Shown piece after piece: positions 1 to 8,164 of a DNA stretch of 35,766 bases. Location: positions 1 to 35,766 of the forward strand of contig CAZCDB010000007.1 of assembly GCA_964497635.1 (NCBI GenBank). The letters are read 5' to 3'. The position numbers and the translations under genes are program-made. The stretch is from CAMDWQ01 sp964497635. Its GTDB lineage: Bacteria > Omnitrophota > Gorgyraeia > 2-02-FULL-51-18. The notes below the pieces were generated by a model that did no database searches, was not told the DNA's origin, and worked only from the letters and a program-made list of their open reading frames with translations. Numbering within the stretch: the stretch's first letter is position 1; each line of letters begins with the position of its first letter.

Positions 1-1
1 A

Positions 2-109
2 GGCCGAGAGTTCTCCCAACTTATGAGTGGAGTCACGGCAACAGAGAAAATAAAAGAAAAAAGAACCTTGCCGCGACACATTTTTTTAGGGATTCATAAC
101 TCATGCTAA
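2..109 (+). CDS. 3' end of an upstream gene (frame uncertain)
   Basis: The window opens inside coding-looking sequence. One frame is open from base 2 to a TAA at 107-109 and would overlap the waaA start by 7 bases; its translation ends with a Lys/Glu-rich tail. A second frame is open from base 1 to a TAA at 97-99. I prefer the first because of its composition and because start/stop overlaps are the rule in this cluster. The short start of the tail (GREFSQLM) is faintly like the end of an MsbA-type ABC exporter, which would fit before waaA, but this is too little sequence to name it. Confidence 0.25.
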   Translation, partial: GREFSQLMSGVTATEKIKEKRTLPRHIFLGIHNSC

Positions 110-1395
110 AGTTATCTTATAATTTTTTATTTTTTTTGTTTTCTATTTTTTATTTGCCTATGTTTATTTTAAAAGGGAAGGGGCGGGGTGGGTTTGGGTC
201 GCGGTTGGGGAAGGTTCCGGATGAGATTGTGCAAAAACTTAAAGGGAAAAAAGTGCTGTGGGTGCATGCGGTTTCGGTGGGGGAAGTGGCGCTGGCTTTA
301 AGGCTTTTAAAACATTGGCAGAGCTTATTTCCCAAGATTTGTTTTGTTCTTACGACCACGACGGTGGCAGGGTATGAGGTGGCGTCCAAGACAAAGTCTG
401 AAGAAGTGACTCTTTTGCATTTTCCTGTGGATTTTGGGTTTTCGGTGCGGCGTTTTATCCGATCGATTGGGCCTGGGGCGGTGGTGATGATGGAAACAGA
501 GGTGTGGCCTAATCTTGTTTGGGAGCTTCAGTCCAAAAAAATACCGCTCTTAATTTTGAATGGACGCATTTCAGATCGTGCGATTGGTAGTTATCGACGG
601 GTTCGATGTTTTTTGAAGTCTATTTTTGGGGCCTTAACGGCTGTGGGGGCTCAAGAAGAAGAAATGAGACAACGTTTTATTGAGTTGGGAGCCGAGCCTT
701 CCAGAGTGGTGACCACCGGAAACCTTAAATTTGACTGGGAGCCTTCAGCCGGAGCTTCACCGGAGCTTGTCCAGCTCAGACAAAAGCTGATCCGGTCGGG
801 TGATTTTCTGCTGGTTGCGGCCAGCACTCATGCAGGTGAAGAAGAAATATTTTTTGATCTCTACAAGGAGCTTAAGCCGGGGCTACCGCGCTTGCAGCTA
901 TTGATGGCCCCAAGGCATTTGGACCGTCTTTCTTCAATTGAAACGGCGGCTTCCGCAAGATCTCTTCGATTAAAAAGAGTTTTCATCGACGCGGCAAACG
1001 GTTATGATGATTCCTCGGATGGGGTATGGATTTTGGACCGAATGGGGGTTTTGGCCCACTTTTATCCGGTGGCTGACGCGGTGTTTGTTGGCGGGAGTTT
1101 AGTGCCGGTCGGGGGGCACAATCTTGTGGAACCGGCTTATTTTGGAAAGCCTGTTTTATTTGGTTGCCACACCCAAAATTTTCAAGAAATGTCAGAATTG
1201 TTTTTGAAGAAAGGCGCTGCTTTTCGGTTGGAGGGCGCCAAGGAGCTCAAGGAAAAACTGATTTTATTGTATCAAAACCAAGCGACAGGACGACAGATGG
1301 GCGAAGCGGCGCATCGGCTGCTTTCCAGTTGCCGAGGCGCTCTCAAGGCAAACACAGATTTGTTGGTTCAAGCGACAGGAGAATTTCTCAAGTGA
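103..1395 (+). CDS. waaA: Kdo transferase (3-deoxy-D-manno-octulosonic acid transferase)
   Basis: WaaA transfers one or more Kdo residues from CMP-Kdo to the lipid A precursor at the inner face of the inner membrane. The 430 aa length is normal. A hydrophobic N-terminal anchor spans about residues 7-23. The GT30 signature is visible: VHAVSVGE at 54-61 with the conserved catalytic Glu61, then ETEVWPNL, NGRISDRA, GNLKFD, and the C-terminal GGSLVPVGGHNLVEP nucleotide-sugar loop. The ATG at 103 is chosen because AGGGA lies about 10 bases upstream (88-92) and the hydrophobic anchor starts immediately. The stop codon overlaps the GTG start of lpxK. The number of Kdo units added (mono-, bi- or trifunctional) cannot be read from sequence. 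The Kdo donor pathway is encoded downstream in this window. Confidence 0.95.
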   Translation: MLKLSYNFLFFLFSIFYLPMFILKGKGRGGFGSRLGKVPDEIVQKLKGKKVLWVHAVSVGEVALALRLLKHWQSLFPKICFVLTTTTVAGYEVASKTKSEEVTLLHFPVDFGFSVRRFIRSIGPGAVVMMETEVWPNLVWELQSKKIPLLILNGRISDRAIGSYRRVRCFLKSIFGALTAVGAQEEEMRQRFIELGAEPSRVVTTGNLKFDWEPSAGASPELVQLRQKLIRSGDFLLVAASTHAGEEEIFFDLYKELKPGLPRLQLLMAPRHLDRLSSIETAASARSLRLKRVFIDAANGYDDSSDGVWILDRMGVLAHFYPVADAVFVGGSLVPVGGHNLVEPAYFGKPVLFGCHTQNFQEMSELFLKKGAAFRLEGAKELKEKLILLYQNQATGRQMGEAAHRLLSSCRGALKANTDLLVQATGEFLK

Positions 1396-2372
1396 AGAAA
1401 AAAATAGCTTCTTTTCTAGCATCCATTTATAAAAAAGGTCTGGATATTTCTCAAGCCAAATACAAGAAGGGGTCGCCTTCTGTCCGCAAATCCAAAGCAC
1501 GTGTGATCAGCGTGGGGAACTTGACCTGGGGTGGGACGGGGAAGACTCCCTTGGTGGCAAAGCTTGCCAGTGAGCTTTCGCAGATGGGCAAAAAAGTGGC
1601 TGTGCTCACTCGTGGGTATGGGCAGGATGAAGTGCGGGAGCTTAAGAAAAAGCTTCCTCAGGTACCCATCGTGGTGGGGCGTGACCGTATTCGTACGGCT
1701 CAGGAAGCGGTAGAAAAGCATCAGGCGGAAATATTGATTTTGGATGATGGATTTCAGCATTTAAGATTGCATCGGGATTTGGATATTTTGACCATCAATG
1801 CGACGGAGCCCTTTGGACCTGGAGGCCTGATTCCTGCCGGAACTCTACGAGAGCCGATTGAGCATTTAAAAAGAGCTGATCTTTTTATTTTAACCAAGAG
1901 TGATATCGGCGCTAAGAATGTTCACTGGATCACACAGAAAATCACGGAGATCAAGCCGGGGGCCATTATTTTTGAGGCGATTCATCGGCCACTTTATTTT
2001 TGGGAACCTGTTCAGGACCGTGCGGTTTCTTTTTCTGATTTCAAAGCCAAAAAAGTGGCGGCGCTTTCGGGTCTGGCCGATCCCCATTCTTTTGAAACTT
2101 GTTTAGAGGGTTTGGGTTTGGAGGTTGTGTTTGCGGGCCGCTTTGATGATCACCACGAGTATTCTCGCGCAGAAGTCACTGATTTTTTAAAACGCAGTGA
2201 GGCGGTGGGAGCTTTGGATATTGTAACAACTCGCAAGGATTTTGAACGATTGGAATCTTTTTTTAAAAATGGTTTACCCCAGACTTGGAAGCATTTTCGG
2301 TTTTGGGTGCTTGAAATTGAATTTTGTCTGAGTGATGAAGAAGATCTCCTTCGAAGATGCGCTAATTCTTAG
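1392..2372 (+). CDS. lpxK: Tetraacyldisaccharide 4'-kinase
   Basis: LpxK phosphorylates the 4' position of the tetraacyldisaccharide to give lipid IVA, at the inner membrane. The GTG at 1392 gives 326 aa, the usual family size, and sits 9 bases after AGGAGA (1377-1382); it overlaps the waaA stop. A longer in-frame extension back to 1164 lies inside waaA and is rejected. Family marks are the short N-terminal amphipathic segment, the P-loop GNLTWGGTGKTP, the DDGFQHLRLHRD motif and PAGTLREP. Adjacency to waaA and the acyltransferase is the expected late lipid A block. The end overlaps the next gene by about 40 bases, longer than other overlaps here. Confidence 0.95.
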   Translation: MKKKIASFLASIYKKGLDISQAKYKKGSPSVRKSKARVISVGNLTWGGTGKTPLVAKLASELSQMGKKVAVLTRGYGQDEVRELKKKLPQVPIVVGRDRIRTAQEAVEKHQAEILILDDGFQHLRLHRDLDILTINATEPFGPGGLIPAGTLREPIEHLKRADLFILTKSDIGAKNVHWITQKITEIKPGAIIFEAIHRPLYFWEPVQDRAVSFSDFKAKKVAALSGLADPHSFETCLEGLGLEVVFAGRFDDHHEYSRAEVTDFLKRSEAVGALDIVTTRKDFERLESFFKNGLPQTWKHFRFWVLEIEFCLSDEEDLLRRCANS

Positions 2373-4311
2373 CGCCATCCGCACCGCGCGATTTTTTGTC
2401 CAATTTCTGCCGCTACGAACCAGTCTCGGATTTGGGGCGTTTGTTGGCGAGCTTGCCTACTTTTTTTCAAAACGAAAACCAGTAATGCGGCGTAACTTAA
2501 GAGCTGTTTTTGCCGCGGAAAAATCTCCCCAAGAGCTGAACTTTATTGCCCGCGAATCTTTTCGAAATCTTGGTCGTATGGCCATAGAGCTTTTAAGAGC
2601 TCCAGAGCTTGGTCGTTCTTATGTGGAAAAGCATGTTCAGTTTCTAGGTCGTCCGAAAATAGAAGAAGCGCTGGCCAAGGGGAATGGGGCCCTTTTTTTG
2701 ACGGCTCATTTTGGCAACTGGGAGATGCTCAGTCTTATTTCAGGGCTGATCGGATTTCCAGTGACGGCACTTGCCCGTGAGCAAAAACATCCCCGCTCCA
2801 ACGCCTATCTCAATGACTTGAGGCGATCCACGGGAAATCAAGTCATATACAAGGGAATGCCTATTCGCGAAATTCTTCGTGCGCTGAAGCAAGGTCGAAT
2901 TGTGGGGATCTTGAGCGATCAAGACGGGGGGAAGACAGGCGCTTTCGTCCGATTTTTTAACCGACTGTCTTCTTATCCTAAAGGGGTGGCTTCTTTTGCT
3001 CTTCGAACGGGCGCGCCGATATTGCCAGCCTTTATTTTTCGTGATCAAGTTTTGAATCACCGAATTGAGATCGAGGGACCCTTGAAAGTGCCGGATGAGA
3101 ATCTTTCGGAGGATGAGAGGGAAAAGCAGATTCTTGAGCAATTTGCTTCTCTCTTGGAAACAAAGATCAGAAAAGACCCTACGCAGTGGCTGTGGGCGCA
3201 TCGTCGCTGGAAATCAACACCGGACCGTTTCATTTTGATTTTGAGCGATGGAAAGGCCGGGCACCGCAATCAGTCTTTGGCGTTATTTGATGCGATTGAG
3301 CGTGAGCGTCTGGCAACAAACAATCTTCCAGGCACTACACACTTAAAAACGATCGAAGTAAAATTTAAGAACGATTTTTCAAGAAAAATACATGCGCTGC
3401 TTTATCGGATTTTTTGTGGGCGGCTTCCTTTTGAACGGCTTTGGGCAAAATATTTTTTAACCCCGGACAGCTATCGTGAGATAATGTCCACTTATGCGGA
3501 TGTTGTCATTTCGACCGGATCGTCAATGGCAGGTCTTAACCTGTGGGCGGGTAAGGAAAACGCGGCTCGATCGGTAGTAGTGATGGATCCGGGTTTTGGA
3601 GTGGGACGTTTTTTTGCGGTGATCGCACCTTTTCATGATCGCCTAAAAAAAGGTCCTTCTATTTTTCAGGTGGCTGGAGCCTTGACGCGCACCACCCAAG
3701 AGAGGTTGGATGGTCAGGCCCAAGAGCTGAGGGCTTGTTTGCCGATGGACTCTAAAGCGCCTGTGCTGGGTTTGTTGCTCGGGGGAGACACCCCGAAGAT
3801 TGGTTTTGAGAGACAGATGTTGGAGACTATTTTGACACAAATATCGAGTGCCTCCCAGGGAGGGCGTTACTCTCTTTTGGCGACGACTTCCCGGCGGACG
3901 CCGCTCTGGGCGGATGAAGTCATTAAGCAGAAGATGGGTTCATTGGCTGAGTGTCGTCTTTTGGTGGTAGCCAATCAAGCCAATCGCCCGGGGATTGTGG
4001 AGGGGATCTTGGGTCTTGCCGATGCAGTGATCGTATCAGGAGAGTCTATTTCGATGGTTTCGGAAGCGGTGGCCTCCAGAAAAAAAGTGTGGGTGATAGA
4101 GCCTTATGACCGTACAAAGCTTAAACCCAAACAGGAACGATTTTTAAATCAAATGCAAGCGGATGGTTTTCTTGCGAGAGTCTCGCCGGAGCGCTTAAGA
4201 GATGTTTTGGCTTCCCCCCAAAATTTATTCCATGGCAAGTCTGATTTGATAAAACCCGCTTTGTCTGGCGAAAATGCCCTGCAAGAAGCGGTACGGATGA
4301 TTTGCCGGTGA
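2332..4311 (+). CDS. LpxL-type lipid A acyltransferase fused to an ELM1-like domain
   Basis: This 659 aa protein has two parts. Residues about 1-295 form a lauroyl/myristoyl acyltransferase of the LpxL/HtrB family: a hydrophobic N-terminus, then HFGNWE with the HX4E catalytic pair His126/Glu131, and a conserved SDQD stretch near 195. Residues about 298-659 match the ELM1-like family (DUF1022, mitochondrial fission ELM1): LSDGKAGHRNQS near 304-315, GGDTPKIGF, TTSRRTP and SGESISMVSEA, a glycosyltransferase-B-like fold by family knowledge. The first half should acylate the Kdo-lipid IVA made by WaaA/LpxK; the role of the second half is unknown. The start is GTG 2332 or ATG 2335, with no clear Shine-Dalgarno, overlapping lpxK. 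No stop or frameshift lies at the domain junction, so the fusion looks real. Confidence 0.88.
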   Translation: MMKKISFEDALILSAIRTARFFVQFLPLRTSLGFGAFVGELAYFFSKRKPVMRRNLRAVFAAEKSPQELNFIARESFRNLGRMAIELLRAPELGRSYVEKHVQFLGRPKIEEALAKGNGALFLTAHFGNWEMLSLISGLIGFPVTALAREQKHPRSNAYLNDLRRSTGNQVIYKGMPIREILRALKQGRIVGILSDQDGGKTGAFVRFFNRLSSYPKGVASFALRTGAPILPAFIFRDQVLNHRIEIEGPLKVPDENLSEDEREKQILEQFASLLETKIRKDPTQWLWAHRRWKSTPDRFILILSDGKAGHRNQSLALFDAIERERLATNNLPGTTHLKTIEVKFKNDFSRKIHALLYRIFCGRLPFERLWAKYFLTPDSYREIMSTYADVVISTGSSMAGLNLWAGKENAARSVVVMDPGFGVGRFFAVIAPFHDRLKKGPSIFQVAGALTRTTQERLDGQAQELRACLPMDSKAPVLGLLLGGDTPKIGFERQMLETILTQISSASQGGRYSLLATTSRRTPLWADEVIKQKMGSLAECRLLVVANQANRPGIVEGILGLADAVIVSGESISMVSEAVASRKKVWVIEPYDRTKLKPKQERFLNQMQADGFLARVSPERLRDVLASPQNLFHGKSDLIKPALSGENALQEAVRMICR

Positions 4312-6413
4312 ATATTCTTCAGGTTTTGCCCGAACTGCAATCGGGAGGGGTGGAGCGGGGGACGGTAGATCTCGCACGTTTTTTACAAAAAAATGGTCAT
4401 CGTGCCGTCGTTGTTTCCGCGGGAGGGGCTCTGGTGGGAGATCTTACTTCGATGGGGATTTCGCACCATGCGCTACCTGTTCACCGCAAATCTTTGTTTT
4501 CTATTTTTTACTCCATTCGCGAACTTTCAAAAATAGTAATCGCAGAAAAAATTGATGTCATCCACGCCCGGAGCCGTGTGCCGGCCCTGATTGCTTTTTT
4601 TGTCAGTCGCCGGACCAACACTCCCTTCATTACGACTTGTCACGGATTTTATAGTAATCATTTGCTTAGCCGTGTCATGGGATGGGGAAAGCGGGTGATT
4701 GTTGCTAGCCACATCATCGGCAAGAGGATGCGAGATGATTTTGGAGTGCCACATTCCAAAATCCGCTTCATTCCTCGCGGAGTCAATCTGGATGAGTTTA
4801 AATATGCCGAAAGATCAACCGAGGCTTTTACGCAAAATATTGTGATTGGGTTGGTAGGTCGTCTGACACCCATCAAAGGGCACCCACTGTTTTTGAAGGC
4901 TATGGCCCGCGTGACACGCGTATACCCCAATATTAAAATTCAGATCATCGGTGATGCGCCCAAGCCCCAGTACAAAGAAGAGCTGACTTCTTTGGTAAAG
5001 CGTTTGGGGCTTGAAGCTTCTGTGGAGTTTTTGGGGACTCGTTATGACATTCCTGAGCTTCTTTCGCGCATGACAATCTTGGTGGCGCCTTCCATCGGGG
5101 AAGAAGCTTTTGGGAGGGTGGTGATTGAGGCGGGGGCTGCGGGTGTGCCGGTGGTAACGACGCGGATGGGTGGGCTTGTCGATATTTTGGAGCATGAGAA
5201 AGATGGTCTCTTGGTTCCACCGGATGATCCTCGAATCCTGGCGGATGCCATTCTTCGGTTTTTAAAAAATCCTGATTTTGCGCGTCAGTGCGCCCGGTCT
5301 TTAAAAGTGCGCGTCGAGAAAGAATTTCATTTAGAACTTATGTTTCAAAAAACGCTTAAAGTTTATGAGGAGGCCGTTCAGGCTAAAAAAATATTGGTGA
5401 TCAAGCTGAGTGCAGTAGGGGATGTGATTTTGAGCCTGCCTTCGCTTAAAGCACTCAAAGATCGTTATCCTGGATCCCATCTCTCGGTTTTGGTGGGACG
5501 CAAGTCTCGAGCCATCATCCGCAATTGTCCTTCGGTCGACGACACGCTGGTCTGTGATTTGGGGGAAGGATTTCATTTAAAGCGCTGGTGGAGAATGTCC
5601 CGTCTATTGGCGGATGAAGGTTTTGATTTAGTGGTGGATCTTCAGAATAATCGAACCAGCCACTTGCTAGCTTTTTTCTCAGGAGCCAGACTTCGCGTGG
5701 GTCATGGCAATCGCCAATGGTCCTTTTTGCTGAATCGAAGAACCGTGGATGCTCCCGCAGGTCTTGGAGCGCTAGAGCACCAGTTTCAAGTGTTAAAACT
5801 GGCTGGGGTGGAGCAGATGAATAAAAGCTTGGATCTTTGGACCAGCGAATCCGAGGAGAGGCAGGTGCGTCATTTTTTAGAGTCTCAGTGGCTCTCGCCC
5901 AGTCAGACTTTAGTAGGAATCAACCCAGGCTCTTCTCCTCGGTGGCCCACCAAGCAGTGGCCCGTAGAAAATTTTGCAAGGCTTTGTGATGAATTGGCCA
6001 AACGCAATATCCGTGTGGTCATCACCGGTTCCGGCGAAGATCAGGCTCTGGCGGAAGAGCTTGTGGCGTTAACACGCAATAAACCCATCAATGCTGTGGG
6101 AAAGACAACCATCACGGAGCTTGCCGCCCTGGTGCGCCGCTGCAAAGTGTTTATCAGCTCCGATTCAGCCCCGATGCATATTGCCTCTAGCGTCGGAGTC
6201 CCTTTGGTTGCTATTTTTGGCCCTACAGATCCCAAGCGTCATTTGGTGCCGCCTGCCAACTATCAAGTTTTTTGGAAAGAGCTTCCTTGCAGTCCTTGTT
6301 ATCTTCGGAGCTGTCCTATCGGTCATCCCTGTATGAAAAAAATTACCGTCAGTGAAATTTTGGAGGCCACACTTTTTTTTGCCAATGAAAAAAAGGAAGT
6401 GAGCGTTGGGTAG
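4308..6413 (+). CDS. Fused GT4 glycosyltransferase and GT9 heptosyltransferase
   Basis: A 701 aa bifunctional protein. Residues 1-355 are a GT4 (GT-B fold) glycosyltransferase: VLPELQSGGVERG at the N-terminus, GRLTPIKG near 184-191, and the EX7E-type donor region EEAFGRVVIEAGAAG near 265-279. Residues about 360-701 are a GT9 ADP-heptose:LPS heptosyltransferase: KLSAVGDVILSLP, NPGSSPRWPTKQWP, SSDSAPMHIA and a C-terminal four-cysteine motif (CSPC then two more Cys). The GTG at 4308 forms a GTGA overlap with the upstream stop; a TTG at 4302 is a less likely start. It probably adds two successive core sugars, but the sugars and linkages cannot be inferred. It overlaps the next gene by 8 bases. 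Confidence 0.9.
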   Translation: MNILQVLPELQSGGVERGTVDLARFLQKNGHRAVVVSAGGALVGDLTSMGISHHALPVHRKSLFSIFYSIRELSKIVIAEKIDVIHARSRVPALIAFFVSRRTNTPFITTCHGFYSNHLLSRVMGWGKRVIVASHIIGKRMRDDFGVPHSKIRFIPRGVNLDEFKYAERSTEAFTQNIVIGLVGRLTPIKGHPLFLKAMARVTRVYPNIKIQIIGDAPKPQYKEELTSLVKRLGLEASVEFLGTRYDIPELLSRMTILVAPSIGEEAFGRVVIEAGAAGVPVVTTRMGGLVDILEHEKDGLLVPPDDPRILADAILRFLKNPDFARQCARSLKVRVEKEFHLELMFQKTLKVYEEAVQAKKILVIKLSAVGDVILSLPSLKALKDRYPGSHLSVLVGRKSRAIIRNCPSVDDTLVCDLGEGFHLKRWWRMSRLLADEGFDLVVDLQNNRTSHLLAFFSGARLRVGHGNRQWSFLLNRRTVDAPAGLGALEHQFQVLKLAGVEQMNKSLDLWTSESEERQVRHFLESQWLSPSQTLVGINPGSSPRWPTKQWPVENFARLCDELAKRNIRVVITGSGEDQALAEELVALTRNKPINAVGKTTITELAALVRRCKVFISSDSAPMHIASSVGVPLVAIFGPTDPKRHLVPPANYQVFWKELPCSPCYLRSCPIGHPCMKKITVSEILEATLFFANEKKEVSVG

Positions 6414-7197
6414 AAAAAGAAATTATTTTCCGTGGATGGTTGCGCTGGGTCTAGCGCTGCTAGCCCCTTCTTTGATCAAGCCTTTATATGAGCCACCGAT
6501 CCTGATGTATCATCGGATAGGGGATCCCACCACGGAGTCGGGCGCGGGGCTTTTTGTGACTCCTGAGACCTTTGAAAGGCAGATGGAATTTTTGAAGGCG
6601 CATTCTTATCAGGTGTGGTCGCTTTCGCGTTTGATTCAAGCGATTAAAAATTCTGAAAACATCCCGATGAATGTGGTGGTGATTACCTTTGATGACGGTT
6701 ATCTGGATAATTTCAAAAACGCTTTCCCCATTTTAAAGAAAATGGATTTCCCCGCGACTATTTTTATGATTACCGACAACATTGGAAAGCCTGATTGGTT
6801 GTCGGAGGAGGACTTAAAAATCCTGGAAGCCTCCGGCATTGAGATTGGCAGTCACACCGCACATCATGAATTTTTGCCCCAAGGGGCCCCGGAGAATCTG
6901 AGCCATGAGATTGTGGATTCTAAAAAAACGCTGGAGGAGATTTTGGGGCATCCGGTGACTCTCTTTAGTTACCCGGCTGGGGGCGTGACGGACGCGATCC
7001 GGGATCTGGTTCGGGAGGCCGGTTATGAGGGAGCCGTGACAACCAATTATGGGAAGGGGCGGCTGGATCCTTATATGTTAAGACGGATCAAGGTCAGCGA
7101 CGCTCATGGAAGCTTATTTAATTTTTGGGTCAAGACGACGGGTTTTTATCGTCTCGGTAAAAAGAAAATAGATACCGCTTCTTATGGCGCCCACTAA
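6406..7197 (+). CDS. Membrane-anchored polysaccharide deacetylase (NodB/CE4 family)
   Basis: A 263 aa protein with an N-terminal hydrophobic signal/anchor (about residues 9-25) and a CE4 deacetylase domain. Motif 1 is TFDDG at 94-98 (catalytic base and metal Asp), motif 2 is HTAHH at 150-154 (metal histidines), followed by SYPAGG. PILMYHRI near 31-38 is typical of the family. It should remove acetyl groups from an N-acetylated sugar outside the cytoplasm or in the membrane face. Because it lies between heptosyltransferase genes, an LPS core or O-glycan substrate is more likely than peptidoglycan, but this is inference. The start is taken as TTG 6406, preceded by AGGAAG at 6394-6399; ATG 6436 is an alternative that would shorten the anchor. 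Confidence 0.88.
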   Translation: MGRKRNYFPWMVALGLALLAPSLIKPLYEPPILMYHRIGDPTTESGAGLFVTPETFERQMEFLKAHSYQVWSLSRLIQAIKNSENIPMNVVVITFDDGYLDNFKNAFPILKKMDFPATIFMITDNIGKPDWLSEEDLKILEASGIEIGSHTAHHEFLPQGAPENLSHEIVDSKKTLEEILGHPVTLFSYPAGGVTDAIRDLVREAGYEGAVTTNYGKGRLDPYMLRRIKVSDAHGSLFNFWVKTTGFYRLGKKKIDTASYGAH

Positions 7198-8164
7198 AAT
7201 CCTTTTGTTTCAACAGCATTGGCTGGGGGATGTGCTTTTTGCCACGCCAGCGATTCGCGCGATCCGAAAAAAATATCCCCAAGCTTTCATCGCTTGCTTA
7301 GCGGCCCCACGAGTGGAGGCAGTTTTAAAAAATAATCCTTATATCAACGAAGTGATTGTGTGTCGTGACCGACTGTCTGTGTTGTCACTTGATTTTTGGA
7401 GGATGGTTGTAAGGCTCCGTAAAGAAAAATTTAATCGGGCAGTTTTTTTCCATGGCTCTAAGACGCGCCACTGGCTTGCCTCTTTGGCTGGGATTGGCGA
7501 GTATTGGGAATGTACAGCCCAGAAGGAAGAGCATCGGATTGATTCCTTTTTGCGCGGGGTTGAAAAGTTTGGGGTTGGGGCGGATGGGAAGTGGATGGAT
7601 TTTTGGCCGGCGGGGGAGGCTAGAGCCGGTCTTGATCAGCTTTTGAAAGAGCAAGGCATTGCGCCGGGGGAGTCTTATGCGGTGGTTCACCCGGGAGGCA
7701 ACTGGGCGCTGAAGCGTTGGCCTGCGGAGTATTTTTCTCAGTGGATTTATTATTTTCGGGAGAAGTATCCGTGGAAAGTCATTGTTTGCGGGACAGAGGG
7801 CGAGAAGTCTCTGGCCGAAAAAATAGTTTCCGATTGCTCTGGAAGCGGGGTTGTCTCGCTTTGTGGGAAAACTTCTCTGGATCAGCTGGCTCTACTTTTA
7901 AAAGAAGCCAAGCTTCTTCTGTCTAATGATTCCGGCCCGATTCATTTAGCGGCTTCCCAAGAAACGCCGATCCTGGGCCTTTATGGGCCGACTTCTTCGA
8001 GGATAACGGGCCCGATTTCAAAAGGAAAATTAAAGATTCTTCAGAAAGATGTGGGTTGCCAAGTGCCTTGTTATTTTCAAAGCTGTCATGACCACGCGTG
8101 TATGGAGTGGCTGACGCCTCAAGAAGTTTTTTATCAGACTCAGCAGTTTTTGGAGGCTCCTTGA
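7184..8164 (+). CDS. GT9 heptosyltransferase (WaaF/WaaC-like)
   Basis: A 326 aa single-domain GT9 enzyme, the usual length for heptosyltransferases that add ADP-L-glycero-D-manno-heptose to the inner core. Visible are FQQHWLGDVLFATPAIRAI at the N-terminus, HPGGNWALKRWP in the middle, SNDSGPIHLAAS and GLYGPTS in the donor domain, and the C-terminal cysteines in GCQVPCYFQSC followed by HDHACM. The ATG at 7184 overlaps the deacetylase gene by 14 bases and has no clear Shine-Dalgarno, suggesting translational coupling. Whether it is heptosyltransferase I, II or another core enzyme cannot be decided without phylogeny. Confidence 0.9.
   Translation: MAPTKILLFQQHWLGDVLFATPAIRAIRKKYPQAFIACLAAPRVEAVLKNNPYINEVIVCRDRLSVLSLDFWRMVVRLRKEKFNRAVFFHGSKTRHWLASLAGIGEYWECTAQKEEHRIDSFLRGVEKFGVGADGKWMDFWPAGEARAGLDQLLKEQGIAPGESYAVVHPGGNWALKRWPAEYFSQWIYYFREKYPWKVIVCGTEGEKSLAEKIVSDCSGSGVVSLCGKTSLDQLALLLKEAKLLLSNDSGPIHLAASQETPILGLYGPTSSRITGPISKGKLKILQKDVGCQVPCYFQSCHDHACMEWLTPQEVFYQTQQFLEAP

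Noticed and set aside
1164..1391. Long N-terminal extension of lpxK
   Set aside because: It lies inside waaA in another frame, is not family-like, and GTG 1392 has a good ribosome binding site.
8098..8160. ATG start at 8098 for the tandem GT9 protein
   Set aside because: It would overlap the previous gene by 67 bases; TTG 8161 has GGAGG just upstream and gives a normal GT9 N-terminus.
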